Assembly: GCA_017411305.1 (NCBI GenBank)
Contig: JAFQQI010000066.1
Location: 1 to 64,000 of the forward strand
Length of the DNA stretch: 64,000 nucleotides
Direction: 5' to 3'
Source: Lachnospiraceae bacterium
GTDB taxonomy: Bacteria > Bacillota > Clostridia > Lachnospirales > Lachnospiraceae
In this document: positions 16,097-25,894 of the stretch, one piece after another
Numbering within the stretch: the stretch's first letter is position 1
Layout of the letters: each line of letters opens with the position of its first letter
Notes under the pieces: generated by a model
The model's database searches: none
Told to the model about the DNA's origin: nothing
The model's input: only the letters and a program-made list of their open reading frames with translations
Program-made: the position numbers and the translations under genes

Positions 16097-17098
16097 TTAC
16101 AGTATAGCATATTTTTTCCTAAAGTCTTCTAAAAATTCTGTTTTTTGCACTTCCTGTGCATTTACTTTTATTAGTTTTTCCAGATTTTTTCCCGGAATCC
16201 ACGCTTTTCCCGAGTTATAATAAAAATTCACTATTTTCCAAAATTTCTCAGGATAGGACATTCTGTAATAAAGCTGTGCATAATCCCGGGGCTTTAACTC
16301 ATTTTCTTTTTCATATGCCGACAGCAACAAAAAACCTGTTTCTTTGTTCCAGTCATTCTTTTCCAACAGCTTTCTCATAAACAAATAAATATCTCTAGCC
16401 GGACTGTCCTGCACACACTTTTCGAAATTAATTAAAAATAAACCATCTCCGGTAATTATCAAATTATGATGCTGATATTCCCCATGACAAATAATTCCCG
16501 AAGATTGTATGTTATCTGCTTCCTCACATTTCTGAAAACTGTCTGCAACTAAATTTGCCCTTTCAAAGAAATAATCATAGCACTGCATCAGATAAAGTTC
16601 AAAATCATTCTTCTGACCCTTTTCCTTCAGAAACTTTTTGACCCTTCGAAGCTCTTTATTATGCTTCTCAAATTCCCGGCTGACCGGAAATGTTTTTCCA
16701 AAATCAGGTAATTTTCGCGTGACTACAGATGCCCTATGCAGTCTTGCAAGCGTCTCCATTGCAAGCACACACTCCTTTTCATCACGTACGTTGCATTCTC
16801 TGCCTTCCCGATAAGTCTTCAAAATGTAACTGATGCCGTCTCCGTCTGTTGTCAGAAGCTCTCCCTCTTTATTCTTAATAATGGTTTCTACATGATTAAA
16901 TCCGTTTGCTTTAATCATGGACAGAGCAGCCTCCTGAAAACAGCTCTTTTCTTTATATCCGGTATACTCCTTCAGAATTACGGTTCCTATATTTGTTTCA
17001 AACAAAAGCGCTCCACGACCCTTCCAGGTGCGAAACACCTCTAAATCATAATTTTCAAGCAAACTGACATGTCTGTCATTCACATCCGATACCCCCAT
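16097..17098 (-). CDS. CotS-family spore-coat kinase-like protein
   Basis: This 333-residue protein has the aminoglycoside-phosphotransferase/choline-kinase fold typical of CotS, CotI and YutH. The catalytic-loop position reads CHGEYQHHNLI, so the usual HGD aspartate is a glutamate, and the metal-binding position reads INFEK instead of the usual IDFD. The C-terminal region (DIYLFMRKLLEK, YPEKFWKI) is characteristic of the CotS family. Such substitutions occur in clostridial CotS relatives, so it may be a weak kinase or a pseudokinase of the spore coat. It lies between cca and the PEGA lipoprotein, all on the minus strand. Confidence 0.8.
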   Translation of the reverse strand: MGVSDVNDRHVSLLENYDLEVFRTWKGRGALLFETNIGTVILKEYTGYKEKSCFQEAALSMIKANGFNHVETIIKNKEGELLTTDGDGISYILKTYREGRECNVRDEKECVLAMETLARLHRASVVTRKLPDFGKTFPVSREFEKHNKELRRVKKFLKEKGQKNDFELYLMQCYDYFFERANLVADSFQKCEEADNIQSSGIICHGEYQHHNLIITGDGLFLINFEKCVQDSPARDIYLFMRKLLEKNDWNKETGFLLLSAYEKENELKPRDYAQLYYRMSYPEKFWKIVNFYYNSGKAWIPGKNLEKLIKVNAQEVQKTEFLEDFRKKYAIL

Positions 17099-17189
17099 AT
17101 GTCATACCGCACAGGCACTTCTGCCGCGTCATATCTAATCTTATGAGGGTCTTTTCAAAAGTATTACTGACTATCTTTGCTGAAAATAA

Positions 17190-18539
17190 TTATTTTTCAA
17201 GTAGTTCTCTTGCTTTAGAAAGAAGCACTTCCTTTTCGTTCAAGGATGGCTCTTCTACTACCAGCTCGAGCAATTCTTTGAGCATTTCACCCAGTTCTTT
17301 GCCGGGCACCATATCTGCCTGTTCCATCAAGTCTCTGCCTGTAACAGCCAGGGTTTTTAAAGAAACGCATTGCTGTTGCTTTATAACTGTTTCATAAATC
17401 TCTTTTACAGCCTGAAGCTTTTCCAGCTTCTTTTCCCTTTTGTATTCACTTTGAGCTGCAATATCCCCATACTTTACTTCAAACAAAAGAGGAAAGATAT
17501 CTTCACCAATTTTCATCATGGCACGACGGACGCTTTTCGGCGTTTGTTCTGTTTCGTAGTCATGATACAGCACCAGCTTTTTCACGGTATAAATCGTATC
17601 ATTATCAAACTTAAGTCTGTGCAGAATCTGTCCCGTCATCTCTTCCGATAACACAGGATGTCCGTAAAAATGGTCAATACCCTTTTCGTCCGTGGTCTTT
17701 TTCGCAGGTTTGCCAATATCATGGAACAAAAGTGCAAACCGCAAATGCTTGTCAGGACTGACAGCTTTCATTGCTTTTAAGGTATGCTCTCCCACACTAT
17801 AGCAATGGTGAGGATTATTCTGCATCGTTTCCATACACACATCAAATTCCGGCAGGATTACGGCAGTAATCCCTGTCTCGTAAGCAATTTTAAGGAAATC
17901 AGGATTCGGTGATGTTACCAGCTTCACCAATTCGACCTGAATACGCTCTGCACTGATTTTTGAAAGATTAGGCGCAAGTGCCTTAATTGCTTCAGCAGTC
18001 TTATCTTCTATCTCATAACCAAGCTGTGCCGAAAAACGGACTGCACGCATCATGCGTAAGGCATCCTCCGTAAACCGCTCCATAGGACTTCCTACACAAC
18101 GGATTACCTTTCTTTGAATATCTTCCATGCCTTCAAACACATCTATCAGACCGTTCTTTTCATTATAAGCCATGGCATTGATGGTAAAGTCCCTGCGCTT
18201 TAAGTCCTCAATCAAGTTAGAAGTAAATGTAACCTCTTTGGGATGTCTTCCGTCTTCATACTCACCATCAATGCGGTAAGTAGTAACCTCAAAGCCTTCT
18301 TTATCCATCATCACCGTTACCGTGCCATGCTTTAAGCCGGTATCCAGTGTACGGGGAAAAAGCTCTTTGACCTGATGCGGCGATGCAGAAGTGGTAATAT
18401 CCCAATCGTCAGGCTCTCTTCCTAAAATGGAGTCACGAATACAGCCGCCTACTGCATATGCTTCGTAGCCGGCTTCCATAATCGTATCTATGATGTATTT
18501 TACTTTTTCGGGTAATTGTATTATGGGTGTATTCTGCAT
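17190..18539 (-). CDS. cca: CCA tRNA nucleotidyltransferase with HD domain
   Basis: This 449-residue class II enzyme adds or repairs the CCA end of tRNAs, needed here because the tRNA genes in the window do not encode CCA. The head has VGGCIRDSILG and the catalytic DDWDITT; RRDFTINAMAYN and RMMRAVRFSAQLGYEI are family motifs. The middle carries an HD domain (LFHDIGKP), giving possible phosphatase activity. The ATG at 18539 is chosen because AGGAATAGAAAG precedes it; the open frame extends upstream to 18632 only through a non-coding palindromic repeat. Confidence 0.94.
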   Translation of the reverse strand: MQNTPIIQLPEKVKYIIDTIMEAGYEAYAVGGCIRDSILGREPDDWDITTSASPHQVKELFPRTLDTGLKHGTVTVMMDKEGFEVTTYRIDGEYEDGRHPKEVTFTSNLIEDLKRRDFTINAMAYNEKNGLIDVFEGMEDIQRKVIRCVGSPMERFTEDALRMMRAVRFSAQLGYEIEDKTAEAIKALAPNLSKISAERIQVELVKLVTSPNPDFLKIAYETGITAVILPEFDVCMETMQNNPHHCYSVGEHTLKAMKAVSPDKHLRFALLFHDIGKPAKKTTDEKGIDHFYGHPVLSEEMTGQILHRLKFDNDTIYTVKKLVLYHDYETEQTPKSVRRAMMKIGEDIFPLLFEVKYGDIAAQSEYKREKKLEKLQAVKEIYETVIKQQQCVSLKTLAVTGRDLMEQADMVPGKELGEMLKELLELVVEEPSLNEKEVLLSKARELLEK

Positions 18540-18570
18540 TCTTTCTATTCCTATTTTATCACTAATATTC

Positions 18571-18706
18571 TGTGTCAATGAAACATTTCCACGAAGGCAC
18601 GCTCTCGCTACATGTCGCTGGCAGCGGTACATAAGGCGCTAAAATACAGCGCCTAAGGACCGGCCGCGCCAAAGTACCTTCTTAGGAAATGGTTCATTTT
18701 CCACAG
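18571..18706. repeat. Intergenic palindromic repeat (about 136 bp)
   Basis: The outer arms pair imperfectly over about 28 bp (18571-18600 with 18674-18706; core CATTTCC...GGAAATG). Inside is a perfect stem GGCGCT...AGCGCC (18635-18652) and GC-rich short dyads. The sequence is much more GC-rich than its surroundings and sits between cca and proS. It has the look of a dispersed MITE- or REP-like element that could fold into a multi-branched RNA. There is only one full copy in the window. Confidence 0.6.
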
Positions 18707-18751
18707 AATGATTTACTTATAAAAATATTTCATTATCGCAGACAGAAATTA

Positions 18752-20182
18752 TTAGTATGCTCTGCCCCAGTATACCATCTTCTTGGCAGGTTTTCCGCAG
18801 TATACGCAGTTCTCGGATAAGCATTCCTGCTTAAAGGGCATACAACGGCTTGTTACGGACATGTCTTCTTTAATTTTTTCTTCACATTCACGCTCACCGC
18901 ACCACATTGCCTTTACAAAGCCTGACTGTTCCTCGAAAGTCTTAATAAATTCTTCTTTGTTGGTTGCCACAAAAGTATTTTCTTCCAAATGAGCCTTTGC
19001 TTTTGCAAGCATATCTGACTGAATCTGAACTAACAGTTTTTCAACAGTTGCCTCTAAATCATCTAAAGCAACCTCGATCTTTTCACCGTTGTCACGACGG
19101 CAGATTACGCACTTGCCTGCTTCAATATCCTTAGGTCCGATTTCCACACGCATAGGAATACCACGCATTTCCTGCTCGGAGAATTTCCATCCGGGAGACT
19201 TGTCGGAATCGTCAACTTTTACTCTGAAATTACTGAGTCTGTCACGAAGCTCATATGCTTTGTCAAGTACTCCTTCCTTCTTCTGCTGGATAGGAATAAT
19301 CATTACCTGTGTAGGTGCTACCTTAGGAGGCAGAACCAAACCGGAATTGTCGCCGTGTACCATGATAATAGCACCGATAATTCTGGTGGACATACCCCAT
19401 GAGGTCTGATGTACATATTTTAAAGTATTGTCTTTGTCTGTAAACTGGATGCCGAAAGCCTTGGCAAATCCGTCACCAAAATTATGGCTGGTACCGGACT
19501 GAAGTGCCTTACCGTCATGCATCAATGCTTCGATGGTATAAGTAGCTTCTGCACCTGCGAATTTTTCTTTGTCAGTTTTACGTCCTTTTACAACAGGGAT
19601 TGCAAGCACTTCTTCGCAGAAGTCAGCATATACGTTTAACATCTGCTCTGTTCTTTCTTCTGCCTGCTCAGCAGTTGCGTGCGCAGTATGTCCTTCCTGC
19701 CATAAAAACTCTCTGGAACGGAGGAAAGGTCTTGTTTCTTTTTCCCAACGTACAACACTACACCACTGATTGTAAACCTTAGGAAGGTCACGATAGGACT
19801 GGATATCTCCCTTATAAAAATCACAGAAAAGTGTTTCGGAAGTAGGTCTTACACACATTCTTTCCTGCAGGGGGTTTAATCCGCCGTGCGTCACCCATGC
19901 CACTTCGGGAGCAAAGCCTTCTACATGATCCTTTTCCTTCTGAAGCAAGCTTTCGGGAATAAACATAGGCATATATACATTCTCTACGCCTGTTGCTTTA
20001 AATCTCTCATCAAGCTGTCTCTGGATGTTTTCCCAAATAGCATAACCTGCGGGCTTGATTACCATACATCCCTTTACGTTGGAATAATCGATTAATTCTG
20101 CTTTCTTTACTACATCCGTATACCACTGTGCAAAGTCTTCGTTCATGGATGTAATTGCTTCTACTAATTTCTTGTCAGCCAT
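18752..20182 (-). CDS. proS: Prolyl-tRNA synthetase, archaeal/eukaryote-like type
   Basis: This 476-residue class II synthetase charges tRNA-Pro. Motif 2 appears as [15 protein letters not shown] and is followed by [10 protein letters not shown]; motif 3 and the anticodon-binding domain follow. The C-terminal end has paired cysteines ([10 protein letters not shown]) and closes with the aromatic-rich end typical of the short ProRS form without the bacterial editing insertion. The ATG at 20182 follows AGAGG; the longer open frame to 20323 runs back into the T-box leader. The leader shows that expression responds to uncharged tRNA-Pro. Confidence 0.96.
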   Translation of the reverse strand: MADKKLVEAITSMNEDFAQWYTDVVKKAELIDYSNVKGCMVIKPAGYAIWENIQRQLDERFKATGVENVYMPMFIPESLLQKEKDHVEGFAPEVAWVTHGGLNPLQERMCVRPTSETLFCDFYKGDIQSYRDLPKVYNQWCSVVRWEKETRPFLRSREFLWQEGHTAHATAEQAEERTEQMLNVYADFCEEVLAIPVVKGRKTDKEKFAGAEATYTIEALMHDGKALQSGTSHNFGDGFAKAFGIQFTDKDNTLKYVHQTSWGMSTRIIGAIIMVHGDNSGLVLPPKVAPTQVMIIPIQQKKEGVLDKAYELRDRLSNFRVKVDDSDKSPGWKFSEQEMRGIPMRVEIGPKDIEAGKCVICRRDNGEKIEVALDDLEATVEKLLVQIQSDMLAKAKAHLEENTFVATNKEEFIKTFEEQSGFVKAMWCGERECEEKIKEDMSVTSRCMPFKQECLSENCVYCGKPAKKMVYWGRAY

Positions 20183-20304
20183 TTCTACCTCTTTCTGCGC
20201 GACTTCTTCTTTTCTCTTCTGTTTTCCGCATTGCCACTGTCGCACAAGTGTAAATGCACCGGCACAAGAATCATTCTTCTTATGCTCCTTTATTATAACT
20301 ACAA

Positions 20305-20560
20305 AGGGTGGCACGCCTTCCACCCCACAAGGGACCGGAATCCGGCGGTACCACCCTAATTAATGCATACACATTCTCTTTTCTTACCGTTATCGCCGGT
20401 GCTACGCTGTACTTCACCTTTGGTTGGTTTCTATACAGAGCTCCGAGGCAGGTTCCAAATATTTCGCTTAAAAATCTTTCAGCTCCCTATCTAAAACAGG
20501 GGATTTTCTCTCTGGAAGGTTCCTATCTGTACTAGTCCTCTTCAACGCCTTATGTTTATG
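20305..20560 (-). promoter_or_regulatory. T-box riboswitch (proline) in the proS leader
   Basis: On the minus strand the leader has the T-box core AGGGTGGTACCGCCGG (20357-20342), which pairs with the tRNA acceptor end. Stem I features are present: AGAGGACTAGTA, the AGAGAG bulge and GCTGAAAG. The specifier region reads GAACCTGCCTCGGAGC, giving codon CCU for proline. A GGGTGG...CCACCC pair with following T residues can form the competing terminator. Uncharged tRNA-Pro should favour antitermination of proS. Confidence 0.93.
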
Positions 20561-20571
20561 AATATGCTCTG

Positions 20572-20600
20572 ATTATAAAAGCAATATTTTGCAAAGTCAA
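20572..20600 (-). promoter_or_regulatory. Sigma-A promoter of the T-box-proS transcript
   Basis: On the minus strand TTGACT (20600-20595) and a perfect TATAAT (20577-20572) are separated by 17 bp, immediately upstream of the T-box leader. Confidence 0.85.
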
Positions 20601-20926
20601 CCTATTTTAGGGGATTTTTCTTTTGTTTTTATTGTTTTCGCATAAAAATCAAAAAATAAAGTTTGTTTACCGTTTTATACCCATACTTTTCCTAGAATCA
20701 TCAAAAAACCAAAAACATACTTGCGCATATACCGTCAACATGCTATACTTCATTCAAAGCATATTTTTTCATATTGGGCGTGGCCGTTTGTGTTACACGT
20801 TTTCTAAAAAGTCAAAGTATATCTTATTTATTATCACGAAAATTCATGCTTTTACAACCCATTCATTTCATTGTATAAGGCAGGAATTTTGATAAATAAG
20901 TTCCTGCACAGAAGGAGGAACTGGAT
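20601..20926. other. AT-rich gap upstream of the Rpn-family gene
   Basis: This stretch of about 325 bp has no credible gene. Near its right end GCAGGAA (20880-20886) and TTCCTGC (20901-20907) form a hairpin just before the ribosome site GAAGGAGGAA of the next gene. I see no clear promoter or repeat in the rest. Confidence 0.4.
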
Positions 20927-21793
20927 ATGATGGATTCCTTTCTCTTTGAAGCGGCAACTGAGGATGCTGAAAAAGCAGAGAAGATTGCAAGAATCATCAT
21001 TGAGCGGGTCACTGGTCACCGTGTCAAGAACCTGATTATCGAATCCCAGAAATCCCTTAAAGGAATAAATGTAGACAAACGGGGAATTCGTATGGACCTT
21101 TACTCCATGGAAAAGGACACAGCAAAGGAAAACTGTCTGCTTAGAAGCTACGATATTGAACCCAATAACTATTACGAAAAAGACTTACCCCGAAGAAACC
21201 GATATTATCAATCACTGATGGATACCAAGCTACTCCCGTCAGGTGCCGATTATGAAAAACTACCTGATGTGACTACCATATGGATACTACCCTATGATCC
21301 TTTTGGGGATGACCGGATGATTTATACTGTTAAAAACGTAGTGACAGAAAATGAAAAACTGATATATAATGATGGTGTCCGCAAGATATTCCTTTATACC
21401 AAAGGAACTAAAGGCGGCAGTCCTAAATTAAAAAATCTGCTGAACTACATGGAAAATACACGGAAGGAAAACGCCGTGGACGAGGAACTGCAGCAGATAC
21501 AGAACATTGTAGATGAAGTGAAATGCAGTGATGAAGAGAGGGCACGCTATATGAAAGTATATGGAGTTATTGATTACGAAAAACGTGACAGTTATGAAGC
21601 AGGTCATGCTGCCGGGCATACAGAAAAACTAATAGAACTAGTCTGCCGGAAAATCGCAAAAGGGAAAAATGTATCACAGATTGCTGACGAACTAGAAGAA
21701 GACGCAAGCACCATACAGAAAATATATGATACAGCCACCGCTTTTGCCCCTAACTTTGATATAACTGAAATATATAAAAAAATCTACGGCTGA
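20927..21793 (+). CDS. Rpn/PD-(D/E)XK-family nuclease or transposase-like protein
   Basis: This 288-residue protein matches the recombination-promoting nuclease (Rpn) / PDDEXK transposase-like group common in Lachnospiraceae. The nuclease core is recognisable as GIRMDLYSM followed by SYDIEPNN, where family members have RxDv...DIExQ. The C-terminal part is a helical region with DEERARYMKVYG and a short HTH-like tail (KNVSQIADELEEDASTIQ). It starts after GGAGG; a second ATG follows immediately. No terminal inverted repeats are visible beside it, so it is not shown to be a mobile element by itself. Confidence 0.75.
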   Translation: MMDSFLFEAATEDAEKAEKIARIIIERVTGHRVKNLIIESQKSLKGINVDKRGIRMDLYSMEKDTAKENCLLRSYDIEPNNYYEKDLPRRNRYYQSLMDTKLLPSGADYEKLPDVTTIWILPYDPFGDDRMIYTVKNVVTENEKLIYNDGVRKIFLYTKGTKGGSPKLKNLLNYMENTRKENAVDEELQQIQNIVDEVKCSDEERARYMKVYGVIDYEKRDSYEAGHAAGHTEKLIELVCRKIAKGKNVSQIADELEEDASTIQKIYDTATAFAPNFDITEIYKKIYG

Positions 21794-21896
21794 AAATATC
21801 ACAAATCATGCAAAAGACAAAGAATATTTAGACACACTTTTAAAAGAATTTAATTTATAGTTCAAAAATACTATCATGAAAGAATACATACAACGT

Positions 21897-21927
21897 AAAG
21901 AGGCATTACACAATATGCCTCTTTTTT
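21897..21927 (+). terminator. Terminator between convergent genes
   Basis: AAAGAGGCAT and ATGCCTCTTT enclose eight bases and are followed by more T on the plus strand. It ends the Rpn-family transcript and overlaps the end of the opposing O-antigen-ligase-like gene; A-residues before the left arm allow function in both directions. Confidence 0.85.
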
Positions 21928-23489
21928 GCTTCTGCCATTCCTATGATAATAAACAGAAACGGCATGTTCAACACCTGTGCAAAGCTGACCATATTATGAA
22001 TAAAGTATCCTGCCACGCTGAGGGCAAACACATAAAACAGCGCATCTTTACAGTCTCTTCCTGCCTTTACATATTGAAATACACAAGTTATCAGCAATCC
22101 CACATAACTGCAAACGCCAAGAATACCCGTATTTACAAGCACCGTAACACACTCATTATGGGCATTGGTTAATCGGGCGCTTCCAAAATGCTCCCGTAGT
22201 ACAGATGCAACTTCCGGTATCTCATAAGCCGTAGCTGCAAAGCAGTCCGGTCCTGCACCGATTAATTTCCGTAACAGAGGCTGCTCCCAAAAAGTTCTTG
22301 CTCCTGTCCAAAGAGTAACACCCCTGCCATGTCCCCAATTTTCATCAAAGGTAAATAACGTATTTCCTTCTAAAAAAGGTACTCCTATCATGGTATTTAC
22401 TACTGATAAAATAACCCACAATATGAAAAAGAGTACTGCTGATAGTACAAGCCCCTCGCGTAGCTTCTTTCCGATGACGTCTCCTTGTCCTGCCTGCTGT
22501 AAGCTCATCTCATCTGCAGCCACACTCTCTTTTTTTGCTTTCATGCAAAGGCAAAGATATCCGATAATCGCTACCGCCGCTATCCACACTGAAATATTGG
22601 AGTTAACAAAATATCCACAAGCTCCGCTTATATCATAATTATACTTATCCACAGTCACTGCACGTAATCCCCGGACAGTGCCTGCTGCCACTGCCCACAA
22701 AAATAGGAGTTCAAACCATCTTTTTAAATATTCCCAATCTTCTGCCGCAATCCAAAGCAGCAAAAAGAATACCGCACCATACCACAAAAAAATGCTGTCA
22801 CTTCCTTGGGCAAATCCTGCCATGAAAGTTATAAACGCATACGCTCCAAACCAAACTCTTTTTCCAAGGCCGATATCCTGTCCCACTACAAAATATCCCA
22901 CACCCAAAGGTGCCACCACTGATAAAAATCCGCAGAACCAATTAATATTTCCCAGTGTGGATATAAAATCAGGTTGTGCTCCTTCTATTACTATGGGATA
23001 AAAAGAAAACCTGTTACAAATACCAAGAAGAAATACGACTGCTGTCGCTGCCATAACAGGGTATAAAATTTTGATGCTGCCCCTCCATAAACGGGAAATC
23101 AAAAAATATAATGCACAAAGAAGAAGCTGCAAAACCAATCCCATATACCAGCCTTTTGCTCCCCAAAGAGCCTCTTCTTTATTTATGGAAAACGCATAAG
23201 ACAGGAACACTGCTGTAGCATAAAGAAGCATCAATAAATCTACTGCGGAAATCTGCTCCCAGTCTATCAGATAGGCCTGTCCGTTTTGAACCTTTTCCCT
23301 TATTTTTATAATCAATATAATTACATACAGAATTGCAAGCACAAGAAAAGCAGCCAGCGATACCCGAAAGAAAAAATGCATCTTGGCTTCACCAATGTTG
23401 AAATATCCATTTTCCAAATAAAACGGATAGATACAAAACAGTAAAAGAATATATGCAGTTGAAAAATATTTTGCTGCTTTTTGAATCAT
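21906..23489 (-). CDS. O-antigen ligase / polymerase-like membrane protein
   Basis: This 527-residue polytopic protein has about twelve hydrophobic helices. The large loop near the C-terminus contains GAGPDCFAATAYE and, a little later, LTNAHNECVTVLVNTGILG. That order (GxGxD/F, then NAHNexl...GilG) is the signature of the Wzy_C/O-antigen ligase family. In Gram-positives such proteins join or polymerise cell-surface glycans; the acceptor here is unknown. No glycosyltransferases are beside it. It lies one base from the MFS gene and probably shares its transcript. Confidence 0.82.
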   Translation of the reverse strand: MIQKAAKYFSTAYILLLFCIYPFYLENGYFNIGEAKMHFFFRVSLAAFLVLAILYVIILIIKIREKVQNGQAYLIDWEQISAVDLLMLLYATAVFLSYAFSINKEEALWGAKGWYMGLVLQLLLCALYFLISRLWRGSIKILYPVMAATAVVFLLGICNRFSFYPIVIEGAQPDFISTLGNINWFCGFLSVVAPLGVGYFVVGQDIGLGKRVWFGAYAFITFMAGFAQGSDSIFLWYGAVFFLLLWIAAEDWEYLKRWFELLFLWAVAAGTVRGLRAVTVDKYNYDISGACGYFVNSNISVWIAAVAIIGYLCLCMKAKKESVAADEMSLQQAGQGDVIGKKLREGLVLSAVLFFILWVILSVVNTMIGVPFLEGNTLFTFDENWGHGRGVTLWTGARTFWEQPLLRKLIGAGPDCFAATAYEIPEVASVLREHFGSARLTNAHNECVTVLVNTGILGVCSYVGLLITCVFQYVKAGRDCKDALFYVFALSVAGYFIHNMVSFAQVLNMPFLFIIIGMAEAKKRHIV

Positions 23490-23490
23490 A

Positions 23491-24693
23491 TTACTGTAAC
23501 CTCTTTGCCATAAATACCTTCAGTGCAATGAGCAGACATAAGTCAATTAAAATCACAACTACAATAGAACTCATTCCGTACACAATTCCTGCCTGTTCCG
23601 CAATCTTACCGATAACCGAAGGCATCAAAATAGAACCAAAGCTTGCGATGGTCAAGATAAAACTCCAGGAAAGCTGGTATTTCTGAATCAGCTGGCCGGT
23701 GAAGGATACGGTAGTCGGATAGATTCCTGCCATGCTGTAACCAAAGCCCATAATTCCAAGCACAATCATTCCCGTACTTCTTCCAAACAGTAAAACAAAG
23801 AAAAACGCCACAAATCCGATTCCCATTATCACAAGCAGATTTTCCTTTTTCATCTTAGTAGAAAGCCAGGCTGCAGACAATCTTCCTGCTAAAATCATAA
23901 TCCAAAGTACACTTGCCATCACTTGGGAAAGAGACGCACTTAAAAATCCTGAATCTTTAAAATATGTAATCAGCCAACCGATAACCCCCTGCTCCGCACA
24001 CAGATAGAAAAACAAAATGGCGGTACAGATCCAGAACATGGGCTCCTTGAAAAATCCATAGTCTGCTTTCGGCTTTTCTTTTCCTTGCTCGCTCTGTTTC
24101 GATACCTGCTTCTTTCCTGCATTTTCTTCTACCGGAATCAGATAATAAAGAATCCACGCCAAAACCCCCATAGCCAGCATGAAATAGCAGGCATAAACCC
24201 AATTATCGGTTTTTACGGAAGTCAATGCCGTAAGTAAAAGAGGGAATAAAAACGCACCTATTGCGAACATGGCATGCAATCCGTTAATCATCCACGCCTG
24301 CCCCGGTGCAAGCTGATTAATGGTTTTATTGTTAAAGTTACTTGCCGCACCTCTGGCAAGTCCGGTTAACAGAAATGCGAGCACCAGCGCCGCAGGACTT
24401 TTTCCAAACAATAACAGTGCAAAAGCAATGGCAAACAGACCTTCAAACAACAAAATGCTCTTCTTTCTGCCTAAATATACAGGAAGCACTCCTGCAATAA
24501 AGCTGGAAAGCAAATTACCCACAGAATGAAGACTAACCAGCATTCCGCTGAATACATAGTCAAGTCCCCGCGCTTCTTTCACATAAGGAAGCAAGGAACC
24601 GATAGACAATGCCAGCATACCGTTAATCATAAATACACCATAAGTAAAAAAGAATTGTTGCTTTTTCTCTTTTGAATTTAAAACTGAAAACAT
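23491..24693 (-). CDS. Major facilitator superfamily transporter (FucP/FHS-like)
   Basis: This 400-residue protein has twelve predicted membrane helices in two halves with a central charged cytoplasmic loop (about 185-205, rich in K and E). The pattern of helices 1 and 2 and LPVYLGRKKS in the first inner loop fit MFS, and the general sequence is closest to FucP/FHS-type sugar permeases. The substrate cannot be deduced. The ATG at 24693 follows AAAGGG; the longer open frame to 24738 has no ribosome site. It is upstream of, and almost abuts, the O-antigen-ligase-like gene. Confidence 0.82.
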   Translation of the reverse strand: MFSVLNSKEKKQQFFFTYGVFMINGMLALSIGSLLPYVKEARGLDYVFSGMLVSLHSVGNLLSSFIAGVLPVYLGRKKSILLFEGLFAIAFALLLFGKSPAALVLAFLLTGLARGAASNFNNKTINQLAPGQAWMINGLHAMFAIGAFLFPLLLTALTSVKTDNWVYACYFMLAMGVLAWILYYLIPVEENAGKKQVSKQSEQGKEKPKADYGFFKEPMFWICTAILFFYLCAEQGVIGWLITYFKDSGFLSASLSQVMASVLWIMILAGRLSAAWLSTKMKKENLLVIMGIGFVAFFFVLLFGRSTGMIVLGIMGFGYSMAGIYPTTVSFTGQLIQKYQLSWSFILTIASFGSILMPSVIGKIAEQAGIVYGMSSIVVVILIDLCLLIALKVFMAKRLQ

Positions 24694-24765
24694 AAGTTTC
24701 CCTTTCTTTATCTTTAAACGTTGAATATTCTTTGTCATCTTAACACAAGAGCCGGAATCTGTCTT

Positions 24766-25803
24766 CTATTTTCGAAACAGATAACGTCCCGTCTCATAAA
24801 TAATAACAAAGCTGATGGGGCCTTTGATAATTCCGGGAATACCAAACAATCGCATTCCTGCAAATATCGCCAGCAAAATTCCTATCGGCCAAATCCCCAC
24901 CTTGTTTCCGATTAATTTTGGCTCCAACAGCTCACGGAGTAATGCGCATCCTCCGTACAGGCACAAAACTACAACTGCTGCCACATAATTTCCTTTTAAG
25001 AACTGAAACAGTGCAAGCGGTATCAGCATAATTCCTGTTCCGATAAAAGGCAGTACATCCATCACACCTGTCAAAAACCCATACCATAAACCGCCCTCAA
25101 GTCCCAGCAGCCACAATACCATTCCGCACAAAGCACTGATAATCAGCAAAATAGAGCCTTGGGCTTTGATGTATGTTTTGATATAATGAAGTACCTTGTC
25201 GGCTACTTCCCAGATTCCGTCTAAATCTTCATTTCCAAGTAGCCAAATCACAAGTTTTTCATAATCCTTCAGCATCAGAAACACCGCAATTACAGTAATC
25301 CCGAAATAAGTAAAAATACCTCCCACGGTTTTCATGTAGCCTACTGACTTATTCATCACCGCAGGGAAAATTTTCACTTCCATATTCTCAGCAAAAAAAT
25401 CCACCTGCTCTATTACAAAGGCTTCCACCTCTGCACCATTTACACCGAAGCTCTTTTCTAAGCGGTTACAGCAATCCGACAGTAAAAGATAAAACTCATT
25501 TTCCAAAGCCGGCGTACGCCCTGCTAACTCTCCGCACTTTTGAAACAGCCAGGTGCCAAGGGAAAGAAACGCTACCACAAAAAGAATGCTGAGTAATAGC
25601 AAAATGGCACCGGCCAAATAATGCTTTCTTATCTTTAACGGTATTTTCCCTGCAAGCTTGGTTAATACTCCCGCAATCAGGAACGCAAATAAAAAAGGCG
25701 ATAGAACAGGGCTTAAATACTTCATAAAAAAATATACTCCGATAACTACCGCAAAAAAAATACCATATTTTCTGGCTTTTTCCGTCCCCAAAAACTGTTC
25801 CAT
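24766..25803 (-). CDS. AI-2E (PerM) family transporter
   Basis: This 345-residue membrane protein has two N-terminal helices, an extracellular-facing helical domain (about 95-160) and four or five C-terminal helices. The motif pattern TYFGITVIAVFLMLKDYEKL and, later, GVMDVLPFIGTGIMLIPLA is diagnostic of the AI-2E/PerM family. Characterised members range from autoinducer exporters to sodium/proton antiporters and sporulation proteins (YtvI), so the substrate is left open. It lies upstream of the MFS gene with 72 bp between them. Confidence 0.88.
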   Translation of the reverse strand: MEQFLGTEKARKYGIFFAVVIGVYFFMKYLSPVLSPFLFAFLIAGVLTKLAGKIPLKIRKHYLAGAILLLLSILFVVAFLSLGTWLFQKCGELAGRTPALENEFYLLLSDCCNRLEKSFGVNGAEVEAFVIEQVDFFAENMEVKIFPAVMNKSVGYMKTVGGIFTYFGITVIAVFLMLKDYEKLVIWLLGNEDLDGIWEVADKVLHYIKTYIKAQGSILLIISALCGMVLWLLGLEGGLWYGFLTGVMDVLPFIGTGIMLIPLALFQFLKGNYVAAVVVLCLYGGCALLRELLEPKLIGNKVGIWPIGILLAIFAGMRLFGIPGIIKGPISFVIIYETGRYLFRK

Positions 25804-25894
25804 AAAAAATCACCCATTCTGCCACATTTTACAAACCATTTGCAATATAGCTAGTATGGGTAATTTTAATAAAAATATGATGGTACATTTTGTG

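Noticed and set aside
18540..18632. N-terminal extension of cca by 31 residues
   Set aside because: The extension is translated from the palindromic repeat, lacks a ribosome site, and is not part of the nucleotidyltransferase fold.
20183..20323. N-terminal extension of proS by 47 residues
   Set aside because: The sequence is the 3' part of the T-box leader, and the internal ATG has a ribosome site.
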